Translations under genes and position numbers: made by a program
Shown here: positions 48,847 to 60,892 of the stretch, piece after piece
Position numbering within the stretch: position 1 is the first letter of the stretch
Layout: every line of letters starts with the position of its first letter
Notes under the pieces: model-generated
What the model was told of the DNA's origin: nothing
Databases searched by the model: none
Seen by the model: only the letters and a program-made list of their open reading frames with translations
Assembly (NCBI GenBank): GCA_025642065.1
Contig: JAODUP010001582.1
Span: forward strand, 24,190 to 88,189
Reading direction: 5' to 3'
DNA: 64,000 nucleotides
Origin: Paralvinella palmiformis
Lineage: Eukaryota; Annelida; Polychaeta; Terebellida; Alvinellidae

Positions 48847-48850
<4 letters not shown>
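47684..48850 (+). pseudogene. Gypsy reverse transcriptase (and start of RNase H)
   Basis: One open frame covers the polymerase: YRRISLMLKKKLEAKLAELE then GIIEDMTGPIPWVSPIIVAL; FNKLDLNQGYHQLEID; RLRFGVSCFSDVFQ; NLSDDILVFG, in which the catalytic Asp pair is kept but the usual YID is LSD; CAFQRTRIEFFGYIFSKDG; and VRSLVVMANYLTRFV. The RNase H start (WCWGKEQEDAFTELK) follows, but sequence around the first catalytic Asp of RNase H is missing. The frame then runs into a (TA)n tract. Amino-acid substitutions at conserved positions (GVS for GIS, LSDD for YIDD) suggest long inactivity. Confidence 0.85.

Positions 48851-48917
<67 letters not shown>
48850..48917. repeat. (TA)n microsatellite inside the RNase H region
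   Basis: About 68 bp of TA separate CEYFRL-type sequence from GLETLVITDHKPL, which are adjacent in family members. Confidence 0.97.
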
Positions 48918-48919
<2 letters not shown>

Positions 48920-49115
48920 TTTGGAGACACTAGTGATAACAGATCACAAGCCACTTGAATTTATATTCAACAACCCAAGATCAACTCCACCACCCAGAAT
49001 CGAGCGTTGGTTACTCAAACTCCAAGATTATAACATAGGCGTTAAGTATGAGGCAGGTAAGAACAATCCTGCTGACTACATGTCGAGACATCCATTACCC
49101 GGGAATAACAAATCA
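48918..49115 (+). pseudogene. Gypsy RNase H, C-terminal part
   Basis: GLETLVITDHKPLEFIFNNP, then RIERWLLKLQDYNIGVKYEA and GKNNPADYMSRHPL: the classic end of Gypsy RNase H, including the DHK and NPADYLSR blocks. Confidence 0.85.
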
Positions 49116-49329
49116 GAGACATACACAGGAATATGTCAACTTTGTAGTAGATAATGCATCTCCAATTACGATCACCATCAATGAGCTACAAGAAGCTACA
49201 AACAATGACTCGCAAACCCAGGAGGTAACCAAGTGTGTTACAAATGGCGGATGGCACAACATTTGCAAGCCAGACAAGCCAAAGGATTCCTTCATACTGG
49301 AATGTGAGAGTTGAACTATCAGTAAGTGC

Positions 49330-50342
49330 TACTGGATTATTACTGAGAGGTCACCGCTTAGTTATCCCTGTTCAGTTACAGAGGAGAGCTATTAAACCTG
49401 CCCACCAAGGATACCAGGGAATTGTTAAGACCAAAGCTCTTTTGAGAAAGAAGGTGTGATTTCCTGGAATAGACACTGCAGCAGAACAGGCAATAACAGA
49501 TTGCATAGCATGCCAGGCTGCAACACCAACGAAAAGTCGAGAACAATTAAAAATTACCCCATTACCCAGTGCACCATGGGAAAATCTAACTGCCGACTTT
49601 TGTGGACCGCTACCATCATAGATGATTACAGTCGGTATCCCGAAGTAGAGAACTGAACAGTTTACCAAGTTTGCCAGATATCTAGGATTCAAATATCGTA
49701 AAATTACCCCCTTCATGCGAACCTAAAAGAAACACCTACACACGAATTCCTCAGACACATGGAAACAAACACTCTGGAAATTTCTACGTTCATACCGTGC
49801 AACACCCCACTCATCAACTGGAGTACCACCTGCAACTGCTCTATTTGGACATAATATTAGGACACAACTTCCTACGATCTCCACCAATATTAAATCAAAG
49901 GCTTGGAGAAAAGAAAGACGGATGAAAAATACAAAGGAAGACTTATGCTGACAAGAAACGACATACAATGAAAGGTTCTATAAAGTGTGGCGATCCAGTA
50001 CTAGTGAAGAAGCAGACTCGCAACAAGATGGACCTCCCCCCTTACCACTCAGAACGTCATGTGATACTACAGCGAAAAGGTGACATGATTGTTGCATCTG
50101 ATGGTAAGAAAACGATAACTAGAAATGCATTCATGAAGGCTTTACCACTAGAATATGAATATAAAGAACACATGCAATCAATGCGAGATGAAAATGAAGA
50201 CAAAGTGGACGATTCTCAGTTCACTGACACGGGAAATGAGTCAACGGAAGTAGTACCTTCTAGTTCTAAAACACCCGGTGTGCTCAGAAGATCTTCAAGA
50301 CACATTACCAAGCCAAAGTACCTAGAAGACTATGTGTGTTAA
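49330..50342 (+). pseudogene. Gypsy integrase remains and polyprotein tail
   Basis: The frame-broken HHCC zinc-binding region (AHQGYQGIVKTKALLRKKV, then FPGID and CIACQAATPT) spans about 49380-49535. LTADFCGPLPS (first catalytic Asp) and a DDYSRYPEVE block follow to 49650. The DDE core is then deleted, continuing with YRATPHSSTGVPPATALFGH at about 49790-49850. The final open piece 49968-50342 (CGDPVLVKK...KMDLPPYHSERHVI ... RRSSRHITKPKYLEDYV) is the C-terminal chromatin-contacting domain and tail. At least two deletions and several frameshifts. Confidence 0.8.
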
Positions 50343-50522
50343 TGAATGTAAAATATAGAATTTATATTCCACTTTATGATTAACAATTCCTATTCTGTAT
50401 AGATGTGTTTATTTTGAGTATTTCTAATGTTGAACGCCTAATCATAACAATTATTTCATTTCTATAATTTTAATACGAATTTTGTAATATCCGAAATCAT
50501 TGTATACAAAGTAGGGGAGAGG

Positions 50523-50633
50523 TTTAATATCGCAAGCAATGATTATTTGAGTGATGCTATATGTGCTACCGTAGAATCAATTAGTTCCGACATTAATGCG
50601 TATCTTTCGATTACTACAAACACTAACATTATA
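50523..50633 (+). repeat. 3' LTR of Gypsy element
   Basis: Matches the 5' LTR from TTTAATATCGCAAG to CATTATA, with a short deletion around position 50610. Confidence 0.85.
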
Positions 50634-50770
50634 GAGGGTATTTGATTTTTTGCAAGAATTATTATGGAAATAATTTTATTGTTATAATCTACTTTTTATA
50701 CAATATCAAATAAAATCATAATAAATAAATATAGATATAATATTATAATGGTATAACTGATGTGATAAGC

Positions 50771-50815
50771 TAATAATAATAATAATAATAATAATAATTT
50801 TGATATTATTATTAC

Positions 50816-50867
<52 letters not shown>
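50771..50867. repeat. (AAT)n/(ATT)n microsatellite
   Basis: AAT run at 50771-50798 and ATT run at 50806-50867, followed by (CAG)4. Confidence 0.97.
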
Positions 50868-51024
50868 CAGCAGCAGCAGTATTATCTTCACTGTCACCAT
50901 CATCATCAGCCACGTTATGAACACTATTATAGGCACCATCCGCATTACTATTTAAAGGTAAAAGTGAGAGCTAAAGAATAATATTAATAATAAGTCTTGA
51001 CTACTCATCAGTCTTTGATAATAA

Positions 51025-51500
51025 CAATAATAATAATAATGTATATTTAATAAAGCGCCCTTACTAGCAGGAGCCATTCAAATGCGCTGTACAAATAATA
51101 TGTAATATAATAATACCCCAAATAATATGTCTGTAAAAACCATATAAGCGATTAAAAAGATAATTATTATTTATCTGTGAAAACGACTTTCAACAGGTGT
51201 CTTTTTAGAACAGATTAAACATTTTCAAGAGACAACGCATTTCTAATATCTGCCGGCAACCTATTCCACACTAAACGCACAATCACCATATGACTTGAGC
51301 GGGACTCTGGCAACTAAATAATATCTGACCGGATGACCTGAGTTTTCGGGGTGGCCCTTTGTTGTCCAGTGTTTCTAGGTGACACGTATGTCCCGATCAC
51401 ACGTAAGCTGAGGTAGGTATATTCAGGAAGAGGAATCACACGCAAAATGCATAATTTTGTCACACACCGCAGTAAACATCAAGTTACGGTGTTCAAATGA
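51025..51500 (+). repeat. Interspersed repeat, longer copy of the element at 1-180
   Basis: Begins ttaataaagcgcccttacta; contains ctagcaggagccattcaaat, the aatataataataccccaaat block and aatatctgccggcaacctat. It continues about 200 bases further than the first copy. No open frame. SINE-like or non-autonomous element. Confidence 0.65.
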
Positions 51501-52620
51501 TAGGCTGATACATCTACAAGAAAAGTACTTTAACTTATGTACTTATTAATATTTATTTATCATGCTTTTATTTGATTAGGTATAAAGATATTAACAGTAA
51601 AACGAAGTACATTATAACAGTATAAGTAAGATGTTAGGATTAAAACATTTATTTCCATAATAATTCAAAATTAAATACTCTACAGCCTAAAACCTTACAA
51701 TCAATAAATATTTTCTGTAGTTTTATAAAGAATTTGTATATAAAAGTATTTCGAAACCAAATCTTGCTGACTTATATATTCGAATACCTCAACAATCCTA
51801 CCGTTATAAATCGTACATACAGAAGTGTGATCGGTGAGCCATTACATAAAGCATGGAGTCTTTATATAGGTTCTCAATGTGTCAGCCAGGCTTCCTTCGA
51901 GAGGAACCTGTGACATCGCAATGGAAGCAGACGAATACCTAACCTAAACATCAAGAACTAATACTGCACAAGGGAGTTTTGCTGAACCAGAACAAAACAT
52001 CAGCTTAATATTGAGTAAATACTATTATTTACTTAATATTGGCAGCTACTACACATAGTGTTTCCACGAGTCCAAACTTGTCAGACTGATTAACCCTAAG
52101 GCATTAACCGTACCGTGACTGGTTAACCTTACTCGTTATTGCACCACACGATAGTGAGAAGTGTCAATCTCGATTACTGTTAGACTTTACCTTTGGCCAG
52201 TCTAGAAAGTCTCCAATCATTAAATGCTATCTAAAGAAGCATTTCCTTGAGTCAAAATACTACTACATGTACTACTTGAAGTGACATTCCATTGTAAATG
52301 CACAAAATAGCCCACAAATAGCGCGTGAAATATGATAAACAAAACGATGAGCAACCATGTCGGTCATTTTTAGGTCAGAAGGAGAGGGGGTCACATGATC
52401 AACCACAGTACCTTAATTACTCAAATGAGCTTTGCACAAATATACCATGCGACAAACACACGTGCCAGATGGATAATTGTTTGCCGTTCGGTTGTCATCC
52501 GAGTGGCAATGGGTATAGCTTTCAGACTCCCCCTTTCACTTCTGTATATACATAGTTCACATATGTAGTGACTGTTGTTTTTCATGGTATAGTATAGTCA
52601 TGGTTCAAGTTATTAATAAA
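51500..52620. other. No well-supported gene; possible LINE tail
   Basis: At 52195-52290 a plus-strand frame reads KSPIIKCYLKKHFLESKYYY, resembling the last residues of LINE polymerases (weak). A 76-codon Cys-containing frame at 52325-52555 has no recognised domain. Confidence 0.3.
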
Positions 52621-52624
52621 ACGC

Positions 52625-53002
52625 TTAAAACTTCGTCCATCTACCATGGACATTGGACGCAGGTCGGACAGCACAAAGACTGACAAGAACTGTATTCAGA
52701 CTTTCGTATTTTGATCTTGATAGTATTAGCCTCGCCCTATGATAATCAGTCAATGTTGACTGCCTCTTAACTGTTTCAGGGGTGTGCTGAGACTCAATTC
52801 CAAGCATAAGTCTTGGATGTTTGATGGGGTTCCTCATGGTACTGGTGCCATCATTGTGAATTAGTGTAGCTGAACACATATTACCCGTAGTTTTCTTTTT
52901 ACATGAGGAGAGAACAAAATGTTTCGATATATTCGATCGTTTTGCAGATGAGATGTACTCGCCATGCTTACAGTGAGGCAAATAACCAAATATAAATATC
53001 AC
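52625..53002 (-). CDS. Hypothetical open frame, 125 residues
   Basis: Uninterrupted minus-strand frame with a balanced amino-acid composition unlike the microsatellite frames around it (for example PHCKHGEYISSAKRSNISK, RNPIKHPRLMLG, YHRARLILSRSKY). No signal peptide, membrane segment or known motif is seen. It may be a fragment of a mobile-element protein or chance. Confidence 0.2.
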   Translation of the reverse strand: MIFIFGYLPHCKHGEYISSAKRSNISKHFVLSSCKKKTTGNMCSATLIHNDGTSTMRNPIKHPRLMLGIESQHTPETVKRQSTLTDYHRARLILSRSKYESLNTVLVSLCAVRPASNVHGRWTKF

Positions 53003-53119
53003 TTAATACTTCCAAATTGATATGGACACGTGGATAATATCAATCTGACCAGTTGGCGCCGTCATATATTTGGCGAGTGTGCTTGGTCTTAGGTCAATTT
53101 GTTGACCCAATAGACCAAA

Positions 53120-53393
53120 CTAATTTTCTTTGACCTAATGGGTAGAGCGTGAGACTATTTACCTATGGTTATGGTGATTCTGTGCGGGAGGTTGCAGGTT
53201 CACGTCAGTGCCATGGCACTATGGTAGTAGGTTTTCAACCAACCAGGCAACTGGCAAGGTTTTCTCCACAGAACATGCAATATATTATAAATGTATTTAG
53301 AAATAGTGTCTGTGGGGAAGCTATAAATTACAGACCATATGCGTCTCCCTAATTTGATGTAGCAAGCCACGTCAAAAGCTGCCATTTCAGCCT

Positions 53394-53395
<2 letters not shown>
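53120..53395 (+). mobile_element. tRNA-derived SINE, family 2 (longer copy)
   Basis: The head reads gacctaatgggtagagcgtg with a B-box-like gcaggttcacgtc. The body is gccatggcactatggtagta, then aaccaggcaactggcaaggt, cacagaacatgcaa and aattacagaccatatgcgtc. It ends before a (TA)n tract. Shared with 35484-35675. Confidence 0.75.

Positions 53396-53448
<53 letters not shown>
53394..53448. repeat. (TA)n microsatellite
   Basis: About 55 bp directly after the SINE tail. Confidence 0.98.
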
Positions 53449-53450
<2 letters not shown>

Positions 53451-53659
53451 GATCACATAGAAAACATGTCCAATATTAAACTTGAAATCAATATACAACT
53501 TTATCCTTTTAATTAATTTAATAAAGCTTTAAACTATAAATAAATTGAAATTAAATTAAACAGAACGAAAACTGTTTTAGTTAGTCTTTTAAAATTCTGC
53601 TGTGAAGCATTTCTGTGTGTGGATATGTATGATAATGGAGGGTGAATATGTGGTATTTA

Positions 53660-54180
53660 GTTCTCAACATGGCAAAGTTATACTGCGTAATTATTACATG
53701 AAGTTAGATGACTCTAATTTCTTGCTGATTTGAAAGTAAGCGGATTATTTGAACTTGAGTATTACTAAAGCTCTATGATAAATTATGTAATAGGTTTTAT
53801 TTTAAATTCAAATATATTTACGAAATAGTTATGCATCAAGCACATTGCTAATGTGGTGAATTTGCTTACCTGAATCCCTTTATGATGTATTTCGAACATA
53901 TTACTAGAACTCAACAATTCAAAATGGGGACAGCTCTAGATATTATCAGCTTTATTAAAACGTCTTATCCATTATGGAATTCATCATACACTTATCGGTA
54001 TATGATAATGCCTCAGACAATGATATCATTGTATTACTTCTCTTCTTAGAAGGTAAAAGAGGGGGATTACGATATACAAAATTTACTTAATGATGTGTAT
54101 GGCTTATTATTATCTAATAAATAATAACAAGCAACAATAAAGCGTGTTCTCTTTCATGTTGCTGTTCTTAGGTATTATAT
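53660..54180 (+). repeat. Duplicated anonymous segment (family P), direct copy
   Basis: Direct match to 36340-36850 (offset about 17.3 kb) and inverted match to 4600-5000. Confidence 0.65.
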
Positions 54181-54200
54181 TTTCCACTTTTAAACAACCA

Positions 54201-54203
<3 letters not shown>

Positions 54204-54253
<50 letters not shown>
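54204..54253. repeat. (TA)n microsatellite
   Basis: About 50 bp. Confidence 0.98.
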
Positions 54254-54255
<2 letters not shown>

Positions 54256-54900
54256 TGTGTTACGTAACAAATTATGTCACAATTTGTAAATTAACAATTT
54301 GCATTAAATTCATTCATTAAACTATATACATAACTGCCATGGAGAGCATCATATAACCCTTATCCGCTCCCACAAGATTGCGAAGAGAGAAATATTTTGC
54401 GATTGATCAAATATCATAGAAACAACCCTAAACTCATATACCTTGGATAAATGGTGTCTACGTGACACCCAACTACGTCAGCGATACACAATATATGAAC
54501 CACTGAAATGCTCCTCCTCTAAAATTCATTGTAATGAGCATGGCCCGTGGATAAAAAAAAACCTTTTAGACAGGCTACTTCGTAGATTTAACAGCATCCA
54601 GTGGTCTTTGAAATGTAATATTCCTTTCTATGCAAAGAAAATGTATTGTAATTCAAATGTGTGTAATTAGAGCTTAACTGGAAACAATTAAATCACAGTT
54701 TCTTCTAATATTCATATTTCCACACGAAATCTCCAATGCAAAAGAAAGAGAAATCCAAGTGTCTGAGTCTGTCTGAGTAGATACTTTGCTGTCACGAAAA
54801 TTAACTTTGACATCCTATTTCACATTATGTACCTGTTCGCTTCCTTTGATTGCAACTGATAAGAGCCATATATAATATTTGAGTATTTACTTTAAATAGA
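54254..54900. other. No well-supported gene
   Basis: A 75-codon frame at 54443-54670 has an ordinary composition but no motif. A patch at 54730-54770 resembles 38530-38560. Confidence 0.35.
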
Positions 54901-55028
54901 AGTCAGCTTCTCCCTCTGGATCACTGCGAGACGAAAATAACAGAATATTGTACAATAGTGTTTTTTATGTTAGGCAATTATTATAATATATGAATAGATT
55001 GTTCATTTGATTGAACTGTAAGAGCTCA

Positions 55029-55085
55029 TATATAATATATATATATATATATTTAATATATATATATATATATATATATAAATAT
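55029..55085. repeat. (TA)n microsatellite
   Basis: TA tract with interruptions, equivalent to the one at 26336-26394 in the other arm. Confidence 0.95.
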
Positions 55086-56579
55086 AATATAAAATATTGT
55101 AGAGAGAAGGAATGTGTAGGCGAGATGACATTTTTGATAATAATAATTTTATTAGTATTATTATTTCAAGTAAATGGAGGGCATCTTTATATATTAATGA
55201 TGTTATTAACTAAAGAGTCTAATTATTATAAATAGTTTCTTTTACATTATTTAGAAGTTTCAATATTACGAAATCAAAAGGTTATCTAAAACATGTTTCA
55301 GTGTGATATGTTTACGCCTTATATCCAATTAAGTTCATAATGTTTAGCTGACTTATTAAAATTGATAATTTAGAAAATAATATTCATACAATTAGTCACA
55401 GATTATTTATAATTATTTATAATGAGGACACATATCTGGATTAAAAATTAGGTCTAATTTGTTATTTTACTGGTTAATACCACGTAATAAAATCATTGAA
55501 GGGCTGATGACAAATGATAGTCAATATTAATTTAATATTGCGCAAACATGTATAACTCAAATGTGTTCAGCTTTATAAATGTAACTCTTCTAGTTATACA
55601 TTATCATAGATAACCCATCATAACAACACAGGTCTTGATAGTTATATTTAACTTAAGCACAAATATAACACAGCATAATTCCTTTGGTTTAGCATCAACC
55701 AAATAGGTTGCAAAGAGTTTATAATATTTGACTTCACTCTTCTGGATCAACTATTTTCTTTCAACGCGTGGATCTAAAAACATGTAGTCTTAACAAACAT
55801 AAAACATAACTTCTCAACCGAAATTAAATACGTGATGCGATATTTATAACTTATCCTTGATTCAATAAGTTTATAATATCAAATCAACAGTTCTATATTA
55901 GTTACAGTTTCATTAATATAATATGACCTATTTACCAACAATAATGTTTTAATTATCAATATATTAACATTAGCCTCGTTGATCAATGATCAATTTAAAA
56001 GCTTAATTTTCTCTCCCTATCACGCACTTTATGGTATAATATATTTTCTTTATCTGGACACAAAGACAAAAGAGATGTCATTGAATCTACAGATGGTCAT
56101 AGTAAATAATATCTTTGCCTGATATATTGACATAAAGATTGACGAAGAACAGAGGAGACAATCTTCAACAAATCTCGTTGTCATATAATATGAATAACAT
56201 ATTCTACGCAGTAAGTGACTACAGGACTAGGATCGGGAAAATGTGAACAGAAACAACCCTTTAATGTACCAGGATTTCGGATTCCCTCTTTGGTGTAGAT
56301 TTCGACTTAACTTAGTGAAGATGGTGATTATAATATTGATGATCATACTATAATAACTTATATGGTGTTGATGTTAATGATGTTATTGACGATGGTGATA
56401 TAATGATAATTTACTATCATTTTATGTACATTTAATCTATTTTTATCAACCAATTTGCAAAGGTTAATGATATGACAATCCTGGGATTTTATCTGGAGCT
56501 TAACTGTGGTTATATAAGTTTGTGATTAACTGTGATTCATGTTTTGGACAAAGAAAAAACCAAAAGATCATCCTAACGT

Positions 56580-56608
56580 TGATAATAATAATAATAATAA
56601 TAATAATA

Positions 56609-56683
<75 letters not shown>
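56580..56683. repeat. (AAT)n/(ATT)n microsatellite
   Basis: Counterpart of 24757-24855; about the same length. Confidence 0.97.
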
Positions 56684-57550
56684 GCTAATCACAATGAGTT
56701 ATACAATATTAATATTGTTACAGAAGCAGCACCTACTGGTTCACATTTTATTTATCTCAAAAACATAATAAACATGATTATTGATTGATCTTCAGTTGAA
56801 CCTGTTAGGTATTATGGAGATAACACCAAGCTAAGTTAAGATGATAGATATGTTTTGTTTCTAAAATAATTGAGCCATAACTAAATACTATAAAAGGGAA
56901 CAATTCCTGCTTCTCCTAATGTTGTGTAACTTAGTTAATTTCATTTAGTCAAGGTCTGAAGTGGCATATGTTATTGATGCATCAGAGATTGCAAGTTTGC
57001 ATCTCGAACTTACCTTGCAAAACTGTGTCATGGTGTGTGTTACTAATTCGTTATGGCGGAGATTTTTGCTTATATTCTACACAATTCCCCAAATTTATCG
57101 CGTACAGCAACGTTCTTTATTAATAGGTAAAGGTACCAATTACTTCAGTTATCAGCAACATTTTGGAATATTTACTTGAAATCTCACGAAGTTTATTTGC
57201 TGTTGCTTTCAATGAGAGGCATGCACATAGTACACAAATTATAAGTATCAGCAATAAGATGAAATGAAGTTTGGATCGGATCAAAGTAATTATCTAAGTT
57301 TTAAAAATATCACTATTTGATAATTAACAGACACAACAGCTAAGTAATAGCGGACACATTTCAACACCTTCAGTCACAATTGCATATATGTTTACAGACA
57401 TCCAGATATCAACAAATATGAAATGGTATATCTGATGGTATACAAAGTATACAAAGTAAGCATGGAAACCTCACCAGCTTCAAATGCTTCACATTATATT
57501 TAATAAAAAATAATATATTAAACTTACTTTATAAAATGAATATTACATAT

Positions 57551-58985
57551 TAAATATCATTTCTATAGTAGATCACGAAGAAGGTTATCCAGACTGAGTA
57601 TTCATCAAATTTATTTAATTTGTTGTTGTAGTAAGAGCTGAATAAGTATTATTACATTTATTATTTATTACTAATACCTGTTTATTTGCCAGGATCATGT
57701 CGTTATACGATATGCTATTATACCAGTTATTTTATACTCCATGTTTTTGATCGATATGTTATGATAATATAATTCTTCTTAAAAAAATAGTGTATGCAAA
57801 AATCCGATTTAGCTTCTAACATGGAGTTATAATAGTCTATTCCAGGCATAGTAAAGGCAATAGATCAGAGTAATGTGATATGTTCATAAATATTAATACA
57901 TTTGTGACAATTAACTCTGAACCCTTACAAGTAATTGACGATCCATCAATCTCTAATTACATTTTGTTATTTTTTTTCATAACAAATTGACAACAATATA
58001 AATGAAATACTCCATACCGTCAGAGAACAGTCTTCTCTGTATCAATTGTCTGCCTGCCGAGTTTGTGAAAATATTTTTCCGACTTGGAATCTTTGGATAT
58101 TGTGTGTGTGTGCGTGTGTGTGTGTCTCTGTGTGTGTGTGTTTTTTTAGCATACATCCATATTGGCACTGGTTCAAAACACCAACATCTCTAAATTCCCT
58201 TTTGAGACCTGTACCTCCATAAATATAAAAATAAATAAAACCATACATGCATCTATCTAAATATAAAATGGTATAGACCTCCATTTATCGATACATATAT
58301 ACGTAGACCTATACACATATATGGGCTACTCATCAGCCTGTGGGATACAGGTAATTCGCTTTTAGTAGGCGACAAATATGTAATGCCCACAGCAAAGCGG
58401 CTACACGCAGGCTACGTACAAAAGACATACCATTTGACATCACAGGTTGTAGTAAACAACACGTGCTACATGCAGGCTACGTACAAAAGACATACCATTT
58501 GACACCACAGCTCGCAGTATATAACACATGCATGTGGTCCAATGACGACTTACTGCATGCATATGATAACTACTTTGACACCACAGTTTAAATTCAACAG
58601 TAATTTACTGTTGTCCGAAAGAAACCTATATATAAAGAACATTTCGACACCTGGTTGGTTTTGTTGTTCGGGGAGAATCCCCAGGCTGTCGCTTAATCCG
58701 TTCTTCACCAAGTGAACGTTCATCTACGTCTAATGTATCGTCCCTAAGTATACGCATTTAGGTGTGATGAGATCTATATTAAAGGCCTATCCATTTGTTC
58801 TGTTTGACCTATTGTCGGGAACAGCGGCTTTCAGGCAGATCTCTGATACTGTGAATGATATGTCGGGATTATAATAGCTACACATTAAAACATTCCTATA
58901 TCAGTGTAACCTAATTACTCATCATATGGAAAAATAAACCTGTCTGCAGCTTAATGCCCATGGAGATGACTGCCGGAGTATCAAA
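57551..58985. other. Segment present only in right arm
   Basis: Interrupts the arm alignment between the equivalents of 23885 and 23860. It contains the interspersed element with 65-bp subrepeats (58330-58650) and a (GT)n patch (58100-58142). No gene recognised. Confidence 0.6.
58330..58650 (-). repeat. Interspersed element copy with 65-bp tandem subrepeats
   Basis: Units begin at 58401 (ctacacgcaggctacgtaca) and 58466 (ctacatgcaggctacgtaca), both containing aaaagacataccatttgaca, with a degenerate third to about 58600. The whole matches 28070-28440 in inverse orientation. Confidence 0.7.
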
Positions 58986-59179
58986 TGACTCCAAGAGTAT
59001 AACAATAACAACATTGTATGAATTAATAGGTCGTTTTGCCAGACCACATAAAACTAAAATGCAGATATTACTTTATACAAAGCAAAGCTAATAGAGTAAA
59101 GGATGTTGTAATAACGACATGACTTTCTTAGACTGTCACCTATTATCACAAATAATAATTAATATAATTATACCCAAAT

Positions 59180-59490
59180 AATATGTCAGTAAACAGATGA
59201 CATTGAACTGTTAGAATGTGACCTTCTTGAATCTTCATTATGTTTAAATAATAGGGTCAACTTTGACCATATTCGCTTCGTGTTAATCCTTAATATTATA
59301 ACCGATCAATAATGACCATTCTTCATCTGGAGGTCGTTGTGGTTATTTTCTTCAGTTTGTTTCGTAGGGTAACATATCTATCATTAATCCGATCCAACGG
59401 TTAAAATATATAACAGAAGCAATAATTATAAATGTGAACTTGATGACTTTGACCATATTACACATTATTATTACACAATAACAAAATATC
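59180..59490 (-). pseudogene. Carbohydrate-sulfotransferase-like pseudogene, copy 6 (in right arm)
   Basis: Mirror of copy 3: minus strand 59473-59390 encodes the N-terminal membrane segment (VKVIKFTFIIIASVIYFNRW). RPPDEEWSLLIGY-like sequence follows, then a jump to the TKRIWSKLTLLF and SSMSSVY parts at 59295-59190. The same internal deletion as in copy 3 shows the damage predates the inverted duplication. The conserved 5' flank runs to about 59840. Confidence 0.7.
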
Positions 59491-60892
59491 TTGTCATATC
59501 TTCAGTCAACAATATTAATCTATCAGACACAAGTCACTATATATCAACCAGGCTTTGATCATGTGATACATGTCTCTCATCTATCCAAACATATCATGTT
59601 CTCAGCTCATTTCCTTCCTGATGTGTCACGTACCAACCATTACGAGTTCTGTTTGTGTTCTTACTTTACATCTGACTGGCTCTGAGTGGCTCGTCCTTCA
59701 ATTGGCCAACTGTTATCAAGGACACACACCTGTCAATCTCATGATGCCATGCTCATATGTAAATAGACACTTCAAATCGAGACATCCTGGTAAATAAGGA
59801 CACGTATGGGAAGAAATGAGTACATGAGAGGATAAACGTGACTATTAATCTTAATATATCACGTTCACAAGATTATGATAATATTTCATTAATTTGTTTT
59901 AGACCAAGCTTCAAAAGGCAGCCTACCATTATTAAACCCAAACATCCACTACAACCACTCGCCAACATAAATAATAATATATTAGTATATTAGAGTTAGA
60001 GTTTAATCATTCCCATATGTTACACAAATATTCATAAAGCAAAAAAACCTTTTTACCTATAATATAGATGTTAGTACTATACGTTGCAAGAATTGTTTTA
60101 TATTCTTTATTCCAATGTTATATTTATAACAATTATTTTATATGAAATATTCATTATTTACAACAACTTCACATTAAGGTAATATGTGTGCTGGTTGAAG
60201 GGTGAAAGCCTAATCCGGTAATGATAATTTAATTAACACATCTATATTAAGTGTAATTAAAAATGGCCCTCTATATGAGATTAAAAGTTACAATTTGACG
60301 TCATAGTGCGTCAGATTTCTCTAATTATAATTTTGAATTAAGCCAAATATATTAATATTATGATATTCACACATAGTTCACAACTATTATTACAGCTAAT
60401 GCGCGTTCTTGTTGCGAGTCATATATTGGCTTTAATATAATATTATACATTTTCCATGCATAATATTCAATAACGTCAAATGGAAATCTAACAATAATCA
60501 CTTCTATTATGTTTTCGAAATAAACAATATATGAACCACTGAGGTGCTAATCCTATGATATTATTAATATTGTATCACTTATTATGGTGGGCATATCGTG
60601 CAGGCCAAAGAATACCTGTAAGGACAACTAGGTAATGGCTTCCATAGTGTCTAATGATATCTCTAATATAACATTATTTTGTATTGTAATCGAAAGTAAA
60701 AGTTAAATGTGTTTAATTAGAACCGATTCTGGATACACGAAATAAGGATTCCTTGTAATGTCCGTGTTTCAACCCAAATCAATTACTGTAAAAGAAGAGA
60801 AAGCCAAGTTTTAAAATGATGCAGCACTAAAATGACATATACATGGGTATCTGGTTTATCGTTTTTTGTTTCATAACTATACATCCATATAC

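Larger units (their letters stand above)
46925..50633 (+). mobile_element. Ty3/Gypsy LTR retrotransposon, deleted and broken
   Basis: Two short LTRs (46925-47053 and 50523-50633) bound gag, protease, reverse transcriptase, RNase H and integrase remains in Ty3/Gypsy order. Directly after the 5' LTR is ctggcgacgag, like the leader/primer-binding region of Mag-type elements. Just before the 3' LTR is a purine tract (gtaggggagagg). The flanking pentamers gatgg and gaggg may be a decayed target duplication. At 3.7 kb it is shorter than a complete element (usually 4.5-5.5 kb): most of gag and the integrase core are deleted, and frames are broken. Confidence 0.9.
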
